From Lachnospiraceae bacterium (GTDB lineage Bacteria; Bacillota; Clostridia; Lachnospirales; Lachnospiraceae), in contig JAFLTA010000005.1 in assembly GCA_022510685.1 (NCBI GenBank), positions 34,878-98,877 of the forward strand: a DNA stretch of 64,000 nucleotides, read 5' to 3'. Positions 17,794 to 25,781 of the stretch are shown here, one piece after another; within the stretch, counting starts at the first letter, position 1, and each line of letters starts with the position of its first letter. Under the pieces are notes generated by a model, which saw only the letters and a list, made by a program, of their open reading frames with translations, was not told the DNA's origin and ran no database searches. A program made the position numbers and the translations under genes.

Positions 17794-18663
17794 ATGAATC
17801 TGTTTGGAAAGAAAAATTATATTTCTCTGGAACAGCGCACAGAGAACCGGAAACCGGAACGGCGCATGAAGTCCAAAGAGCCTTCTATTCCGGATGGTAT
17901 GTGGATTAAGTGTAATACTTGTAAAAATATTATATACAAGAAAGAGGTTACCGAGTATAAACTCTGTCCCAGCTGTGATGCCCATTTCCGTATGAGTCCG
18001 AAAGAGCGCATCGCTATTACTTGTGACGAGGGAAGCTTTGAAGAGTTTGATGCTACGATGCATCCCAAAAATCCCATGGAGTATCCGGATTATGACAAGA
18101 TTATTGAGAAGGCGCAGAAAAAGGCAGAGATTACGGAGGGTGTCGTGACGGGACGCTGTAAAATCCACGGTGTGGATGTGGTCATGGCGATTATGGACAG
18201 TCATTTTATGATGGGAAGTATGGGATCCGTAGTCGGTGAAAAAGTGACCAGAGCGGTAGAATATGCTACGAAGGAAGAATTACCGATAATTATATTTACA
18301 ACCTCCGGTGGAGCAAGGATGCAGGAGGGAATCATATCCCTGATGCAGATGGCGAAAGTGTCGGAGGCTTTGGCGCGACATGATGAGGCAGGGCTTTTAT
18401 ATATTACGGTATTGACTGACCCCACTACCGGTGGTGTGACTGCCAGCTTTGCAATGTTAGGTGATATTATTCTGGCTGAGCCGAAAGCTTTGATTGGCTT
18501 TGCGGGGCAGCGCGTCATTCAGGGGACGATACATCAAAAGTTGCCGGAAGGTTTCCAGCGGGCAGAATTTCAGCAGGAAAACGGCTTTGTGGACCGTATC
18601 GTACATCGGGAAAAACTGCGGGACGAGTTGGGAAGTATTTTGAAATTGCATTGTGGCAACTAA
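17794..18663 (+). CDS. accD: Acetyl-CoA carboxylase carboxyltransferase subunit beta
   Basis: A 289-residue subunit. It has the N-terminal zinc ribbon expected of AccD (CNTCKNIIYKK, then LCPSCDAHF, near residues 38-60), and the crotonase-like carboxyltransferase core with TTSGGARMQEG near residue 170 and LTDPTTGGVTASFA near 208. TGGAGGATTATC precedes the ATG at 17794; the longer reading from a TTG at 17761 adds unrelated residues. It is followed after 24 bases by accA. Confidence 0.95.
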   Translation: MNLFGKKNYISLEQRTENRKPERRMKSKEPSIPDGMWIKCNTCKNIIYKKEVTEYKLCPSCDAHFRMSPKERIAITCDEGSFEEFDATMHPKNPMEYPDYDKIIEKAQKKAEITEGVVTGRCKIHGVDVVMAIMDSHFMMGSMGSVVGEKVTRAVEYATKEELPIIIFTTSGGARMQEGIISLMQMAKVSEALARHDEAGLLYITVLTDPTTGGVTASFAMLGDIILAEPKALIGFAGQRVIQGTIHQKLPEGFQRAEFQQENGFVDRIVHREKLRDELGSILKLHCGN

Positions 18664-18687
18664 AGGATGGAAAGAGGATGGATAGCT

Positions 18688-19485
18688 ATGAGTGAAACAA
18701 TGAAGACGGTTTCTATTGCCAGAAAAATTCAGCGACCGACTACCAGACAATTTATCGATATGTTGTTCGACGATTTTCTGGAATTCCATGGAGATCGTTA
18801 TTTTAAGGACGACGGGGCTATTGTGGGAGGAATTGCTTCCTTTCAGGGACAGCCCATTACCGTAATCGGAATCCAAAAGGGACAGACGCTGGAAGAAAAT
18901 GTGACCTGTAATTTCGGACAGCCAAATCCCGAGGGCTATCGAAAAGCACTGCGTCTCATGAAGCAGGCAGAGAAATTCAAACGCCCCGTAATCACGCTGA
19001 TAAATACAGCCGGTGCATATTGTGGTGTGGGTGCTGAGGAACGTGGTCAGGGTGAAGCGATTGCCAGAAATCTTATGGAAATGTCGAGGCTCAAGACACC
19101 GATTATCAGTATCTTTATTGGGGAAGGCGGCAGTGGTGGTGCTTTGGCACTCGCTGTTGCGGATACAGTGTGGATGCTGGAGCATGGTATGTACTCTGTG
19201 CTTTCTCCGGAGGGTTTTGCCAGCATTTTGTGGCGTGATTCCTCCCGGGTGGACGAAGCGGCGGAGCTTATGAGAATGACAGCGGACCATCTGTTGCAGA
19301 ATCATGTCATTGACCGCAAGTTTACGGAGTCGCCCAATGGTATTGAAAAGGATTTGCCGTATACTACGGATCAGATTAGTGAAGCGTTAAAGGAGACTTT
19401 ACCGGAACTTATGGCGTTAAGTACGGAGGAACTTCTGGAAAAGAGATATGCCAGATTCCGTCAGTACGGAGAGTTTGAAGAATGA
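18688..19485 (+). CDS. accA: Acetyl-CoA carboxylase carboxyltransferase subunit alpha
   Basis: The partner of AccD in transferring carbon dioxide from carboxybiotin to acetyl-CoA. Typical features are [18 protein letters not shown] near residue 32, [20 protein letters not shown] near 106, and [16 protein letters not shown] near 145. The length of 265 residues is short compared with E. coli AccA (319) because the N-terminal extension is lacking, as in other Clostridia. The ATG at 18688 is favoured; an ATG at 18667 has no spaced ribosome site. It is the last gene of the fatty-acid cluster and ends before a strong bidirectional terminator. Confidence 0.95.
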   Translation: MSETMKTVSIARKIQRPTTRQFIDMLFDDFLEFHGDRYFKDDGAIVGGIASFQGQPITVIGIQKGQTLEENVTCNFGQPNPEGYRKALRLMKQAEKFKRPVITLINTAGAYCGVGAEERGQGEAIARNLMEMSRLKTPIISIFIGEGGSGGALALAVADTVWMLEHGMYSVLSPEGFASILWRDSSRVDEAAELMRMTADHLLQNHVIDRKFTESPNGIEKDLPYTTDQISEALKETLPELMALSTEELLEKRYARFRQYGEFEE

Positions 19486-19537
19486 GAATAATAAGAAAGA
19501 GTTTCGTAAGCAAATAGGAGAATTTTCCTATTCAATA

Positions 19538-19579
19538 AAAACGGAATCCGGCACATTACAACTGCCGGATTCCGTTTTT
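19538..19579. terminator. Bidirectional intrinsic terminator
   Basis: AAAACGGAATCCGGCA at 19538-19553 pairs perfectly with TGCCGGATTCCGTTTT at 19563-19578 across a 9-base loop, with A and T tracts at both ends. It ends the fatty-acid transcript (+) and overlaps the 3' end of the convergent S1-domain gene (-). Confidence 0.92.
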
Positions 19580-20413
19580 CTCTATCTTTATTTTTCCGGA
19601 TTTCATCAGATTTCCGATGGCTCGTTTGAAAGCATTTTTGCTCATATGGAATTCCCGTTTGATGACTTCTGCGTCACTTTTATCATGATAGGGGAGAAAT
19701 CCTCCTGCCATTTCCAAGCATTCAAAAATTATTTCTGCATCTTCCTGCATTTGATCGGGAATTTTTTTGCGGACGCTGAGTGTCAGCCTGCCATCATCCA
19801 TAACCTGTGCCACCCTTGCGTAGACCGGCTGGTTGATGCGATACTCATCAAATACCTCCTTTTTCGGGAGGAGGGCGGAGTACTTGTCGTCCACGGCGAT
19901 GAATACCCCGAAACGCTCGCTGATTTCATACACCCTGCCAAACACTTCATCATCCTTTTGGTAGGTGGAATTGTTTTTCAGGGCATCGTACACATGCATA
20001 GTTGCACAAAGCCGGTTACTTTTATCAATATAAAGAGTTACCAGAACCGCATCATCTTCCTTCACGGGATACAACTGCTCCTTAAATGGCAGAAGCAGGT
20101 CTTTTGCCAGACCCCATTCCAAAAATGCGCCGATGGATGTAACTTCTTTGACATATAGTCTGGCTACTTCTCCCAACGTAATTTGCGGTTCTTCCATTGT
20201 GGCAATGGGACGGTCTTCCGAATCCTTGTATACAAACACATTCAGCACATCTTTGAGTTGTGTGTCTTTCGGAACTTGTGCCTTTGGCAGTAAAATTTTA
20301 TCTTTATCTACACCTGTAGATGTGTTTAGGAAAACGCCGAAGTCCGTTTTTTTCACGACAATTAACTCCTGGAATTTCCCCAATTCAATGTTTTGCGTCA
20401 TAGTAACACTCAC
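19556..20413 (-). CDS. cvfB: CvfB/YitL-type S1-domain RNA-binding protein
   Basis: A 285-residue protein with tandem S1-like OB folds (residues of about 8-60, 72-130 and 150-215) and a C-terminal winged-helix region (SKNAFKRAIGNLMKSGKIKI). This is the architecture of CvfB of Staphylococcus, an RNA-binding protein that affects virulence gene expression. The third S1 motif (GRVYEISERFGVFIAVDDKY) is the best conserved. The start may be the GTG at 20413 or the ATG 12 bases downstream; AGGAAAGG lies closer to the GTG. It is transcribed alone, convergent with accA and divergent from ridA. The cellular role in this organism is not known. Confidence 0.85.
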   Translation of the reverse strand: MSVTMTQNIELGKFQELIVVKKTDFGVFLNTSTGVDKDKILLPKAQVPKDTQLKDVLNVFVYKDSEDRPIATMEEPQITLGEVARLYVKEVTSIGAFLEWGLAKDLLLPFKEQLYPVKEDDAVLVTLYIDKSNRLCATMHVYDALKNNSTYQKDDEVFGRVYEISERFGVFIAVDDKYSALLPKKEVFDEYRINQPVYARVAQVMDDGRLTLSVRKKIPDQMQEDAEIIFECLEMAGGFLPYHDKSDAEVIKREFHMSKNAFKRAIGNLMKSGKIKIEKNGIRQL

Positions 20414-20576
20414 GCCTTTCCTTTTTTTTCACTAACAGTATACTGGTATATGAAAAAAAATACTAGTCTTATTGTAAAAATAGTGATAGTATAATATAAA
20501 CTGGGTGTTTGCGGGATATAGAACATATTCGGTTTACGATTTAGAAAAAATAACAACAGAAAGAGAGGGTATTTTC

Positions 20577-20954
20577 ATGGCAAATGTAATTAGCACAGAT
20601 AAGGCACCGGCGGCAATCGGACCATATTCTCAGGCAATAGAGGTAAATGGAATGATTTACACCTCCGGAATGATTCCCATTGACCCTGCGACCGGTGAGT
20701 TGGTTACAGGATCCGTGGAGGAGCAGGCAGAGCAGGCGATTTCTAATTTAGAAGCATTACTTGCAGCGGCAGGTTCTTCTATAGAAAAAGCAATCAAAAC
20801 AGTGGTTTTTATCAACAATATGGATGATTTTGCAGCTATCAATGAAGTATATGCAAAGCATTTCAAGGAGCCTTATCCGGCGCGTTCCTGCGTACAGGTT
20901 GCACGTTTGCCAAAGGATGTAGCGATAGAAATTGAAGCTGTCGCAATGAAATAG
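20577..20954 (+). CDS. ridA: RidA-family 2-iminobutanoate/2-iminopropanoate deaminase
   Basis: A 125-residue RidA (YjgF/YER057c/UK114) protein that hydrolyses reactive enamines and imines made by PLP enzymes. The N-terminus (STDKAPAAIGPYSQAI), the internal YTSGMIPIDPATGELV motif and the active-site Arg in YPARSCVQVARLPKD near residue 104 are standard. The ATG at 20577 follows GAGAGGG; the longer frame from 20505 has no family match. A TATAAT at 20490-20495 is a plausible -10 without a clear -35. The gene stands alone. Confidence 0.93.
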   Translation: MANVISTDKAPAAIGPYSQAIEVNGMIYTSGMIPIDPATGELVTGSVEEQAEQAISNLEALLAAAGSSIEKAIKTVVFINNMDDFAAINEVYAKHFKEPYPARSCVQVARLPKDVAIEIEAVAMK

Positions 20955-21067
20955 ACTATTACCGTAGAACAGAACATGTAACAATTTTGAAATAATATAC
21001 TGACAAATTGTCCAAAAATTATCTTTTATATAACGGATTTTTGGCAAAAGTTATTTAATTTACCCTA

Positions 21068-21096
21068 TTGACAACGAAAATCTACGTTGTTATAAT
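21068..21096 (+). promoter_or_regulatory. Consensus sigma-A promoter with internal palindrome
   Basis: TTGACA at 21068-21073 and TATAAT at 21091-21096 with a 17-base spacer form a perfect consensus promoter. The spacer is an inverted repeat, ACAACG at 21071-21076 and CGTTGT at 21085-21090, overlapping the -35 edge and touching the -10. This is the expected geometry of a repressor site. It drives the NlpC/P60 gene, leaving a leader of roughly 105 bases. Confidence 0.8.
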
Positions 21097-21209
21097 TGCA
21101 AATGAAAAATGTAATAAATTTGTAACATTTATGATGCAAATCTGATAGGACATTACGAGAAGGTAACTGGGGATACGATATTGATGAGTTGATACATATG
21201 GAGGGTTCT

Positions 21210-22607
21210 ATGATTAAGACACATTGGGTGAAGACGGCAGTGGCTTGCGGTACTGCATTGACACTTTCTATAGCAGTAGGAGCTGTCGATACTTATACAA
21301 CCGCATCTACTCTTTGTAAAGAAACAGAGATGGCGGGTATCTCGTTATCCATGGATAAATATTATGCAGATACATATAATAATGAGGAGACACCTGCTCC
21401 GACACAGGAGGCAGAAGCAACGGAAGCACCGACTGCTGAGGCAACTGATAAGCAGCCGGCAGCAACACCTGCTCCGACGCCACAGGTGTCAAAGCAGTTT
21501 TTGAATACGGCTATTTCTATTGCTGATGATTATGTAAATGTTCGAAAATCTCCGTCAACGGAAGCTAAGATTCTCGGTAAGCTGTACGAGGGATGTGCAG
21601 CAAAGGTGATAGAGACGAAAGACGGCTGGTCCCGTATTGAGTCCGGCTCCGTGAACGGTTATATTAAATCTGAGTTCCTGGCAACAGGTGCTGAGGCTGA
21701 AAAGTTAGCTGAGAAATACGGAAAATACTATGCGAAAGTAAAACCTGGTACGATTACATTGAATGTACGTACAAAGCCAAGTACAAAAGCAACAATATTG
21801 ACGCAGATTCCGGAAGATGAAAACTTTGAAGTCCTTAAAATCGGCGAAAATTGGGTCAAGATTTCCATCGATGGCGACAAAGGATATGTAGCAAAGGAAT
21901 TTGTCAATCTGCATGCGAGCTTCAAAAAAGCAATTTCCATTGAAGAAGAAGAGGCAGAGGCTAGAAGAAAAGCAGCAGCAGAGGCAGCAGAGCAGGAGCG
22001 TTTAGCAGCTTTGGAAGCAGAGCGTGCACGCCAGAGCAGTTCAAGCAGTTCAAATAGTAACAGCTCTTCCTCCAGCAGAAGCAGTTCTTCCTCCAGCAGG
22101 AGTAGTTCTTCTTCCAGCAGAAGCAGTTCTTCCTCAAGCAGGAGTAGCACTTCTTCCAGCAGAAGCAGTTCTTCTTCCAGTAGAAGCACTTCTTCCAACA
22201 GAAGTAGTTCTTCTTCCAACAGAAGCAGTTCTTCTTACTCCGGTGGCGGAAGTGGTTCTGAGATAGCTTCTTATGCACAGAAGTTTGTAGGTAACCCATA
22301 TGTATACGGTGGTTCCAGTCTGACAAAGGGAACTGACTGCTCCGGATTTACCATGAGCATATATGCACAGTTTGGTTACAGTTTGCCACATAGTGCCGCA
22401 GCACAGTCGAAATGCGGTAGAAGCGTCAGCTTGTCCAGCGTACAGCCGGGTGATTTGATTTTCTATAAAAACGGAAGCCGTATTGGACATGTGGCAATGT
22501 ACATAGGCGGTGGACAGGTTGTCCATGCCAGCAATCCAAGCGATGGTATTAAGATTTCAAACATGTACTACAGAAAGCCTTGCAGTGCAAGACGAATTGT
22601 AGGATAA
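21210..22607 (+). CDS. Secreted SH3b-NlpC/P60 peptidoglycan endopeptidase
   Basis: A 465-residue cell-wall hydrolase. Residues 1-28 form a signal peptide. Two bacterial SH3 domains follow (about 98-155, with YVNVRKSPSTEAKILG, and about 175-232, with LNVRTKPSTKATIL), then an Ala/Glu-rich helix (about 245-275) and a Ser/Arg low-complexity linker (about 276-345). The NlpC/P60 catalytic domain is C-terminal, with Cys in GTDCSGFTMSIYAQFGYSLP near 376 and His in IGHVAMYIGGGQVVHAS near 426. It probably cuts D-gamma-glutamyl-diaminopimelate links. The ATG at 21210 has GGAGGG upstream and directly precedes the signal peptide. It is controlled by a consensus promoter with a palindromic spacer. Similar enzymes act in cell separation or spore germination; the role here is unassigned. 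Confidence 0.9.
   Translation: MIKTHWVKTAVACGTALTLSIAVGAVDTYTTASTLCKETEMAGISLSMDKYYADTYNNEETPAPTQEAEATEAPTAEATDKQPAATPAPTPQVSKQFLNTAISIADDYVNVRKSPSTEAKILGKLYEGCAAKVIETKDGWSRIESGSVNGYIKSEFLATGAEAEKLAEKYGKYYAKVKPGTITLNVRTKPSTKATILTQIPEDENFEVLKIGENWVKISIDGDKGYVAKEFVNLHASFKKAISIEEEEAEARRKAAAEAAEQERLAALEAERARQSSSSSSNSNSSSSSRSSSSSSRSSSSSSRSSSSSSRSSTSSSRSSSSSSRSTSSNRSSSSSNRSSSSYSGGGSGSEIASYAQKFVGNPYVYGGSSLTKGTDCSGFTMSIYAQFGYSLPHSAAAQSKCGRSVSLSSVQPGDLIFYKNGSRIGHVAMYIGGGQVVHASNPSDGIKISNMYYRKPCSARRIVG
22064..22242 (+). repeat. 21-base tandem repeat encoding the Ser/Arg linker
   Basis: About eight degenerate copies of a 21-base unit similar to AGCAGTTCTTCCTCCAGCAG encode blocks of six Ser and one Arg (one copy is 18 bases). 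The unit differs between copies mostly at synonymous positions. It is a coding repeat likely to vary in copy number between strains by slippage. Confidence 0.85.
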
Positions 22608-22612
22608 AAGTT

Positions 22613-22640
22613 TTGTTAGTGCAAAACCGTGTTATATGAT
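22613..22640 (+). promoter_or_regulatory. Promoter of the valS T-box leader
   Basis: TTGTTA at 22613-22618 and TATGAT at 22635-22640 with 16-base spacing sit just upstream of T-box stem I. The -35 lies about 5 bases after the NlpC/P60 stop codon. Confidence 0.55.
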
Positions 22641-22654
22641 AATGAGTGAAAGAC

Positions 22655-22896
22655 AATGAGGAAGAGGAGTACGGTTACGGCTGTTCACAGAGAGAGTGAT
22701 TCACCGGCTGAAAGATCACTTGAATTCATCCGCACCGGAAGGTAGCTTCGGAGTTATGTTTCTGAACGCAGCAGTCAGTAGGAGACATCGGGTCATCCCG
22801 TTAACGATGTGCGAGGTGGTATTTCTGCAGAGAAATGCTGCGATCAAAGGTGGTACCGCGTTTATTCGCCCTTTGCCGATTGGCAAAGGGCTTTTT
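22655..22896 (+). ncRNA. T-box riboswitch (valine) controlling valS
   Basis: The leader senses uncharged tRNA-Val and allows read-through when charging is low. Stem I is recognisable: GAAG at 22661-22664 pairs with CTTC at 22746-22749, and CGGT/ACCG plus CGG/CCG lie above. Between them the 5' strand has AGTA (22668-22671) and the 3' strand has GAAGGTAG, giving the specifier GTA (Val) at 22742-22744. AGAGAG lies in the upper part of stem I. The invariant T-box AAAGGTGGTACCGCG is at 22846-22860, with TGGT for pairing to the tRNA ACCA end. The terminator is GCCCTTTGCC at 22868-22877 with GGCAAAGGGC at 22882-22891 and five T residues. The specifier matches the downstream valS. Confidence 0.95.
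22868..22896 (+). terminator. T-box intrinsic terminator
   Basis: A 10-base-pair perfect stem with GATT loop and TTTTT tail. It competes with the antiterminator formed by the T-box sequence upstream and stops transcription before valS when tRNA-Val is charged. Confidence 0.95.
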
Positions 22897-22929
22897 ACTT
22901 TTAAAATATAATATGAAAGGGAAAAAATT

Positions 22930-25575
22930 ATGGCAAAGGAATTGGAAAAAAATTATAATCCGGCAGATATTGAGCCGAGACTTTACAGCAGGTGGCAGGA
23001 AAAAAAATATTTTCATGCGGAGGTAAACCGTGATAAAAAACCATTTACCATCGTGATGCCGCCTCCTAATATTACCGGACAGCTTCATATGGGACATGCT
23101 TTGGATAATACTCTGCAGGACATTCTCATTCGCTTTAAGAGAATGCAGGGATATGAGGCACTTTGGGTGCCGGGAACGGATCATGCTTCCATTGCCACTG
23201 AGGCAAAGGTAGTTGAAAAGCTGAAAGAAGAAGGTATATCAAAAGAGGATATAGGACGGGAAAAATTTCTGGAACATGTATGGGACTGGAAAAAGCAGTA
23301 TGGTGGACGTATTGTAGAGCAGTTAAAGAAAATCGGCTCCTCCTGCGATTGGGACAGGGAGCGGTTTACTATGGATGAAGGATGCTCCAGAGCTGTGAGA
23401 GAAGTATTTGTAAAATTGTATAACAAAGAGTTGATTTACCGTGGGGAGCGTATTATCAACTGGTGTCCCACATGCTTAACTTCCATTTCCGATGCAGAGG
23501 TGGAATATGAGGATCAGGCGGGACATTTCTGGCATTTACGATACAAGACGACAGATGGAACGGGCTATATCGATTTGGCGACTACCCGTCCGGAAACATT
23601 GTTAGGTGATACGGCAGTAGCTGTAAATCCAAAGGACGAGCGTTACCGGGATATGGTGGGTAAGACGTTGGATCTGCCGTTGGTACATCGTCAGATTCCT
23701 ATCGTTGCAGATGATTATGTAGATATGGAATTTGGTACCGGTGTCGTTAAGATTACACCGGCACATGATCCAAACGATTTTGAGGTGGGACTTCGCCATC
23801 ATCTGGAGGTTATCAATGTTCTTACCGAGGATGCTAAAATCACTGAGGATTATCCGAAGTATGCAGGCATGGACCGCTATGAGGCACGTAAGGCTGTGGT
23901 AGCTGATTTGGAGGCTGAGGGAGCGCTCTTAAAGGTGGAGGATCACTCCCACAATGTAGGTACATGCTATCGCTGTGGAACGACAGTGGAGCCCCGGGTA
24001 TCCAAGCAGTGGTTTGTCGCCATGGAAAAACTGGCAAAACCTGCTATCGAAGCGGTAAAGAAAGAGGAGACAAAATTTGTTCCTAAGCATTTTGAAAAGA
24101 CGTATTTCCACTGGCTGGAAAATATTCGTGACTGGTGCATATCCCGCCAGCTCTGGTGGGGGCATCAGATACCGGCATTTTATTGTGATGACTGTGGTGA
24201 GATGATTGTCACTTTAGATGCACAATGCAGTTGTCCGAAATGCGGGAAACAGATGCGTCAGGATCCGGATACACTGGATACATGGTTTTCTTCTGCGCTG
24301 TGGCCTTTTTCCGTGCTGGGATGGCCGGAAAAAACAGAGGAAATGGATTATTTCTATCCCACCAGTACATTGGTTACGGGGTACGATATCATCCCGTTTT
24401 GGGTTATGAGAATGATGTTCTCCGGATTGGAGCATACCGGAGAAGTTCCTTTTGACACGGTGCTCATTCATGGTTTGGTGAGAGACAGTCTGGGGCGTAA
24501 GATGAGTAAATCCCTGGGCAATGGTATTGACCCGCTGGAGGTCATTGAGAAATATGGTGCGGATGCGTTGCGCTTTACTCTGGTAACTAACAATGCACCG
24601 GGAAACGATATGCGTTTCTATTGGGAGCGTGTGGAAGCCAGTCGTAACTTTGCCAATAAAGTATGGAATGCATCCCGTTTCATCATGATGCATCTGGGGG
24701 ATAACGTCATTACTCAGCCGGCAGAGGAAGAGCTGGAAGTTATTGACAAGTGGATATTGTCTGCGGCAAATACAGTGGCATCGGAAATTACGGAAAATAT
24801 GGAGAAATATGAGCTTGGTGTGGCTGTTCAGAAAATATATGATTTTGTATGGACGGAATTTTGTGACTGGTATATTGAGTTGGTAAAACCGAGGTTATTT
24901 GCCAAAGAGGAAAACCCGAAGTCTGCCAATGCGGCATTCTGGACACTGAAAACCGTATTGATTCAGGCGTTGAAATTATTGCACCCTTATATGCCGTTTA
25001 TTACGGAGGAGATTTTCTGTACATTACAGTCGGATGGTGAGTCCATTATGATATCCGAGTGGCCTGAGTACCGTGCAGACTGGGAGGATAAAGCAGCCGA
25101 GGAGAAAGCATCGTTGATGAAAAATCTCATTCGCGGTATTCGTAATATCCGCAGCGAGATGAATGTGGCACCCTCAAGAAAAGCTGTGGTGTATCTGGTG
25201 GCAGATGATACGGAGACGGCAAACTCTCTGACGAATCTGAAAGCGACATATCAGCATATGATTTCCGCATCGGAGGTCAATGTACAGATGGATAAATCCG
25301 GTATTGCAGACAATGCAGTATCTGTTGTGATCGATAAAGTAACAGCGTATATGCCGTTAGAGGAGTTGGTGGATTTCGATAAAGAAAAGGAACGCCTGAC
25401 TAAAGAGAAAAAGAAATTGGAAGGCGAGTTGAAACGTGTCAATGGCATGTTAAATAATGAGAAGTTTATGAGTAAGGCTCCGGAAGCTAAAGTGGCAGAA
25501 GAAAGGGCAAAACTGGAAAAATATACTGCCATGATGGCGAAAGTGGAGGAAGAATTGGCTGCCTTAAGTAAATGA
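22930..25575 (+). CDS. valS: Valyl-tRNA synthetase
   Basis: An 881-residue class I aminoacyl-tRNA synthetase. The HIGH-type motif PPPNITGQLHMGHAL lies near residue 42 and KMSKSLGNGIDP near residue 524. The editing domain lies between them (ATTRPETLLGDTAVAV near 218), followed by a zinc-binding cluster (CDDCGEMI and CSCPKCGKQ near 418-437). The C-terminal 60 residues form the coiled-coil arm typical of ValS. A GAAAGGG ribosome site precedes the ATG. It is regulated by the valine T-box immediately upstream and is followed by a hairpin. Confidence 0.98.
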   Translation: MAKELEKNYNPADIEPRLYSRWQEKKYFHAEVNRDKKPFTIVMPPPNITGQLHMGHALDNTLQDILIRFKRMQGYEALWVPGTDHASIATEAKVVEKLKEEGISKEDIGREKFLEHVWDWKKQYGGRIVEQLKKIGSSCDWDRERFTMDEGCSRAVREVFVKLYNKELIYRGERIINWCPTCLTSISDAEVEYEDQAGHFWHLRYKTTDGTGYIDLATTRPETLLGDTAVAVNPKDERYRDMVGKTLDLPLVHRQIPIVADDYVDMEFGTGVVKITPAHDPNDFEVGLRHHLEVINVLTEDAKITEDYPKYAGMDRYEARKAVVADLEAEGALLKVEDHSHNVGTCYRCGTTVEPRVSKQWFVAMEKLAKPAIEAVKKEETKFVPKHFEKTYFHWLENIRDWCISRQLWWGHQIPAFYCDDCGEMIVTLDAQCSCPKCGKQMRQDPDTLDTWFSSALWPFSVLGWPEKTEEMDYFYPTSTLVTGYDIIPFWVMRMMFSGLEHTGEVPFDTVLIHGLVRDSLGRKMSKSLGNGIDPLEVIEKYGADALRFTLVTNNAPGNDMRFYWERVEASRNFANKVWNASRFIMMHLGDNVITQPAEEELEVIDKWILSAANTVASEITENMEKYELGVAVQKIYDFVWTEFCDWYIELVKPRLFAKEENPKSANAAFWTLKTVLIQALKLLHPYMPFITEEIFCTLQSDGESIMISEWPEYRADWEDKAAEEKASLMKNLIRGIRNIRSEMNVAPSRKAVVYLVADDTETANSLTNLKATYQHMISASEVNVQMDKSGIADNAVSVVIDKVTAYMPLEELVDFDKEKERLTKEKKKLEGELKRVNGMLNNEKFMSKAPEAKVAEERAKLEKYTAMMAKVEEELAALSK

Positions 25576-25641
25576 TTATACAAAAGTATACAAAAAATAT
25601 AGAGGGGATTCCTTGTATTATATAGCTACTTATGATAAGAT

Positions 25642-25684
25642 AAAGAGGAAGTGCTGTACCATTTTCTGGCAGTACTTCCTCTTT
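25642..25684 (+). terminator. Hairpin after valS
   Basis: AAAGAGGAAGTGCTG at 25642-25656 pairs with CAGTACTTCCTCTTT at 25670-25684 (one G-U pair) over a 13-base loop. It has no long T-tract after it, so termination strength is uncertain. Confidence 0.6.
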
Positions 25685-25781
25685 GGCATGATGGAAGCAT
25701 TATGCCGGGATATCGGTTGGATTAGTACCGTTATCCATTGACACAAAAATAGACATTTATTCAGGGAAGGGAGGCATTTCA

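Noticed and set aside
18457..19305. 282-residue - strand open frame
   Set aside because: Antisense to accD and accA, which have clear motifs; composition rich in His, Ser and Arg is typical of a shadow frame.
21728..22219. Long - strand open frame rich in Glu and Leu
   Set aside because: It is the antisense shadow of the Ser/Arg linker repeat, without a ribosome site.
22064..22242. Regular 21-base repeats considered as a CRISPR-like array
   Set aside because: They are in frame inside a coding region, have no unique spacers and encode a Ser/Arg linker.
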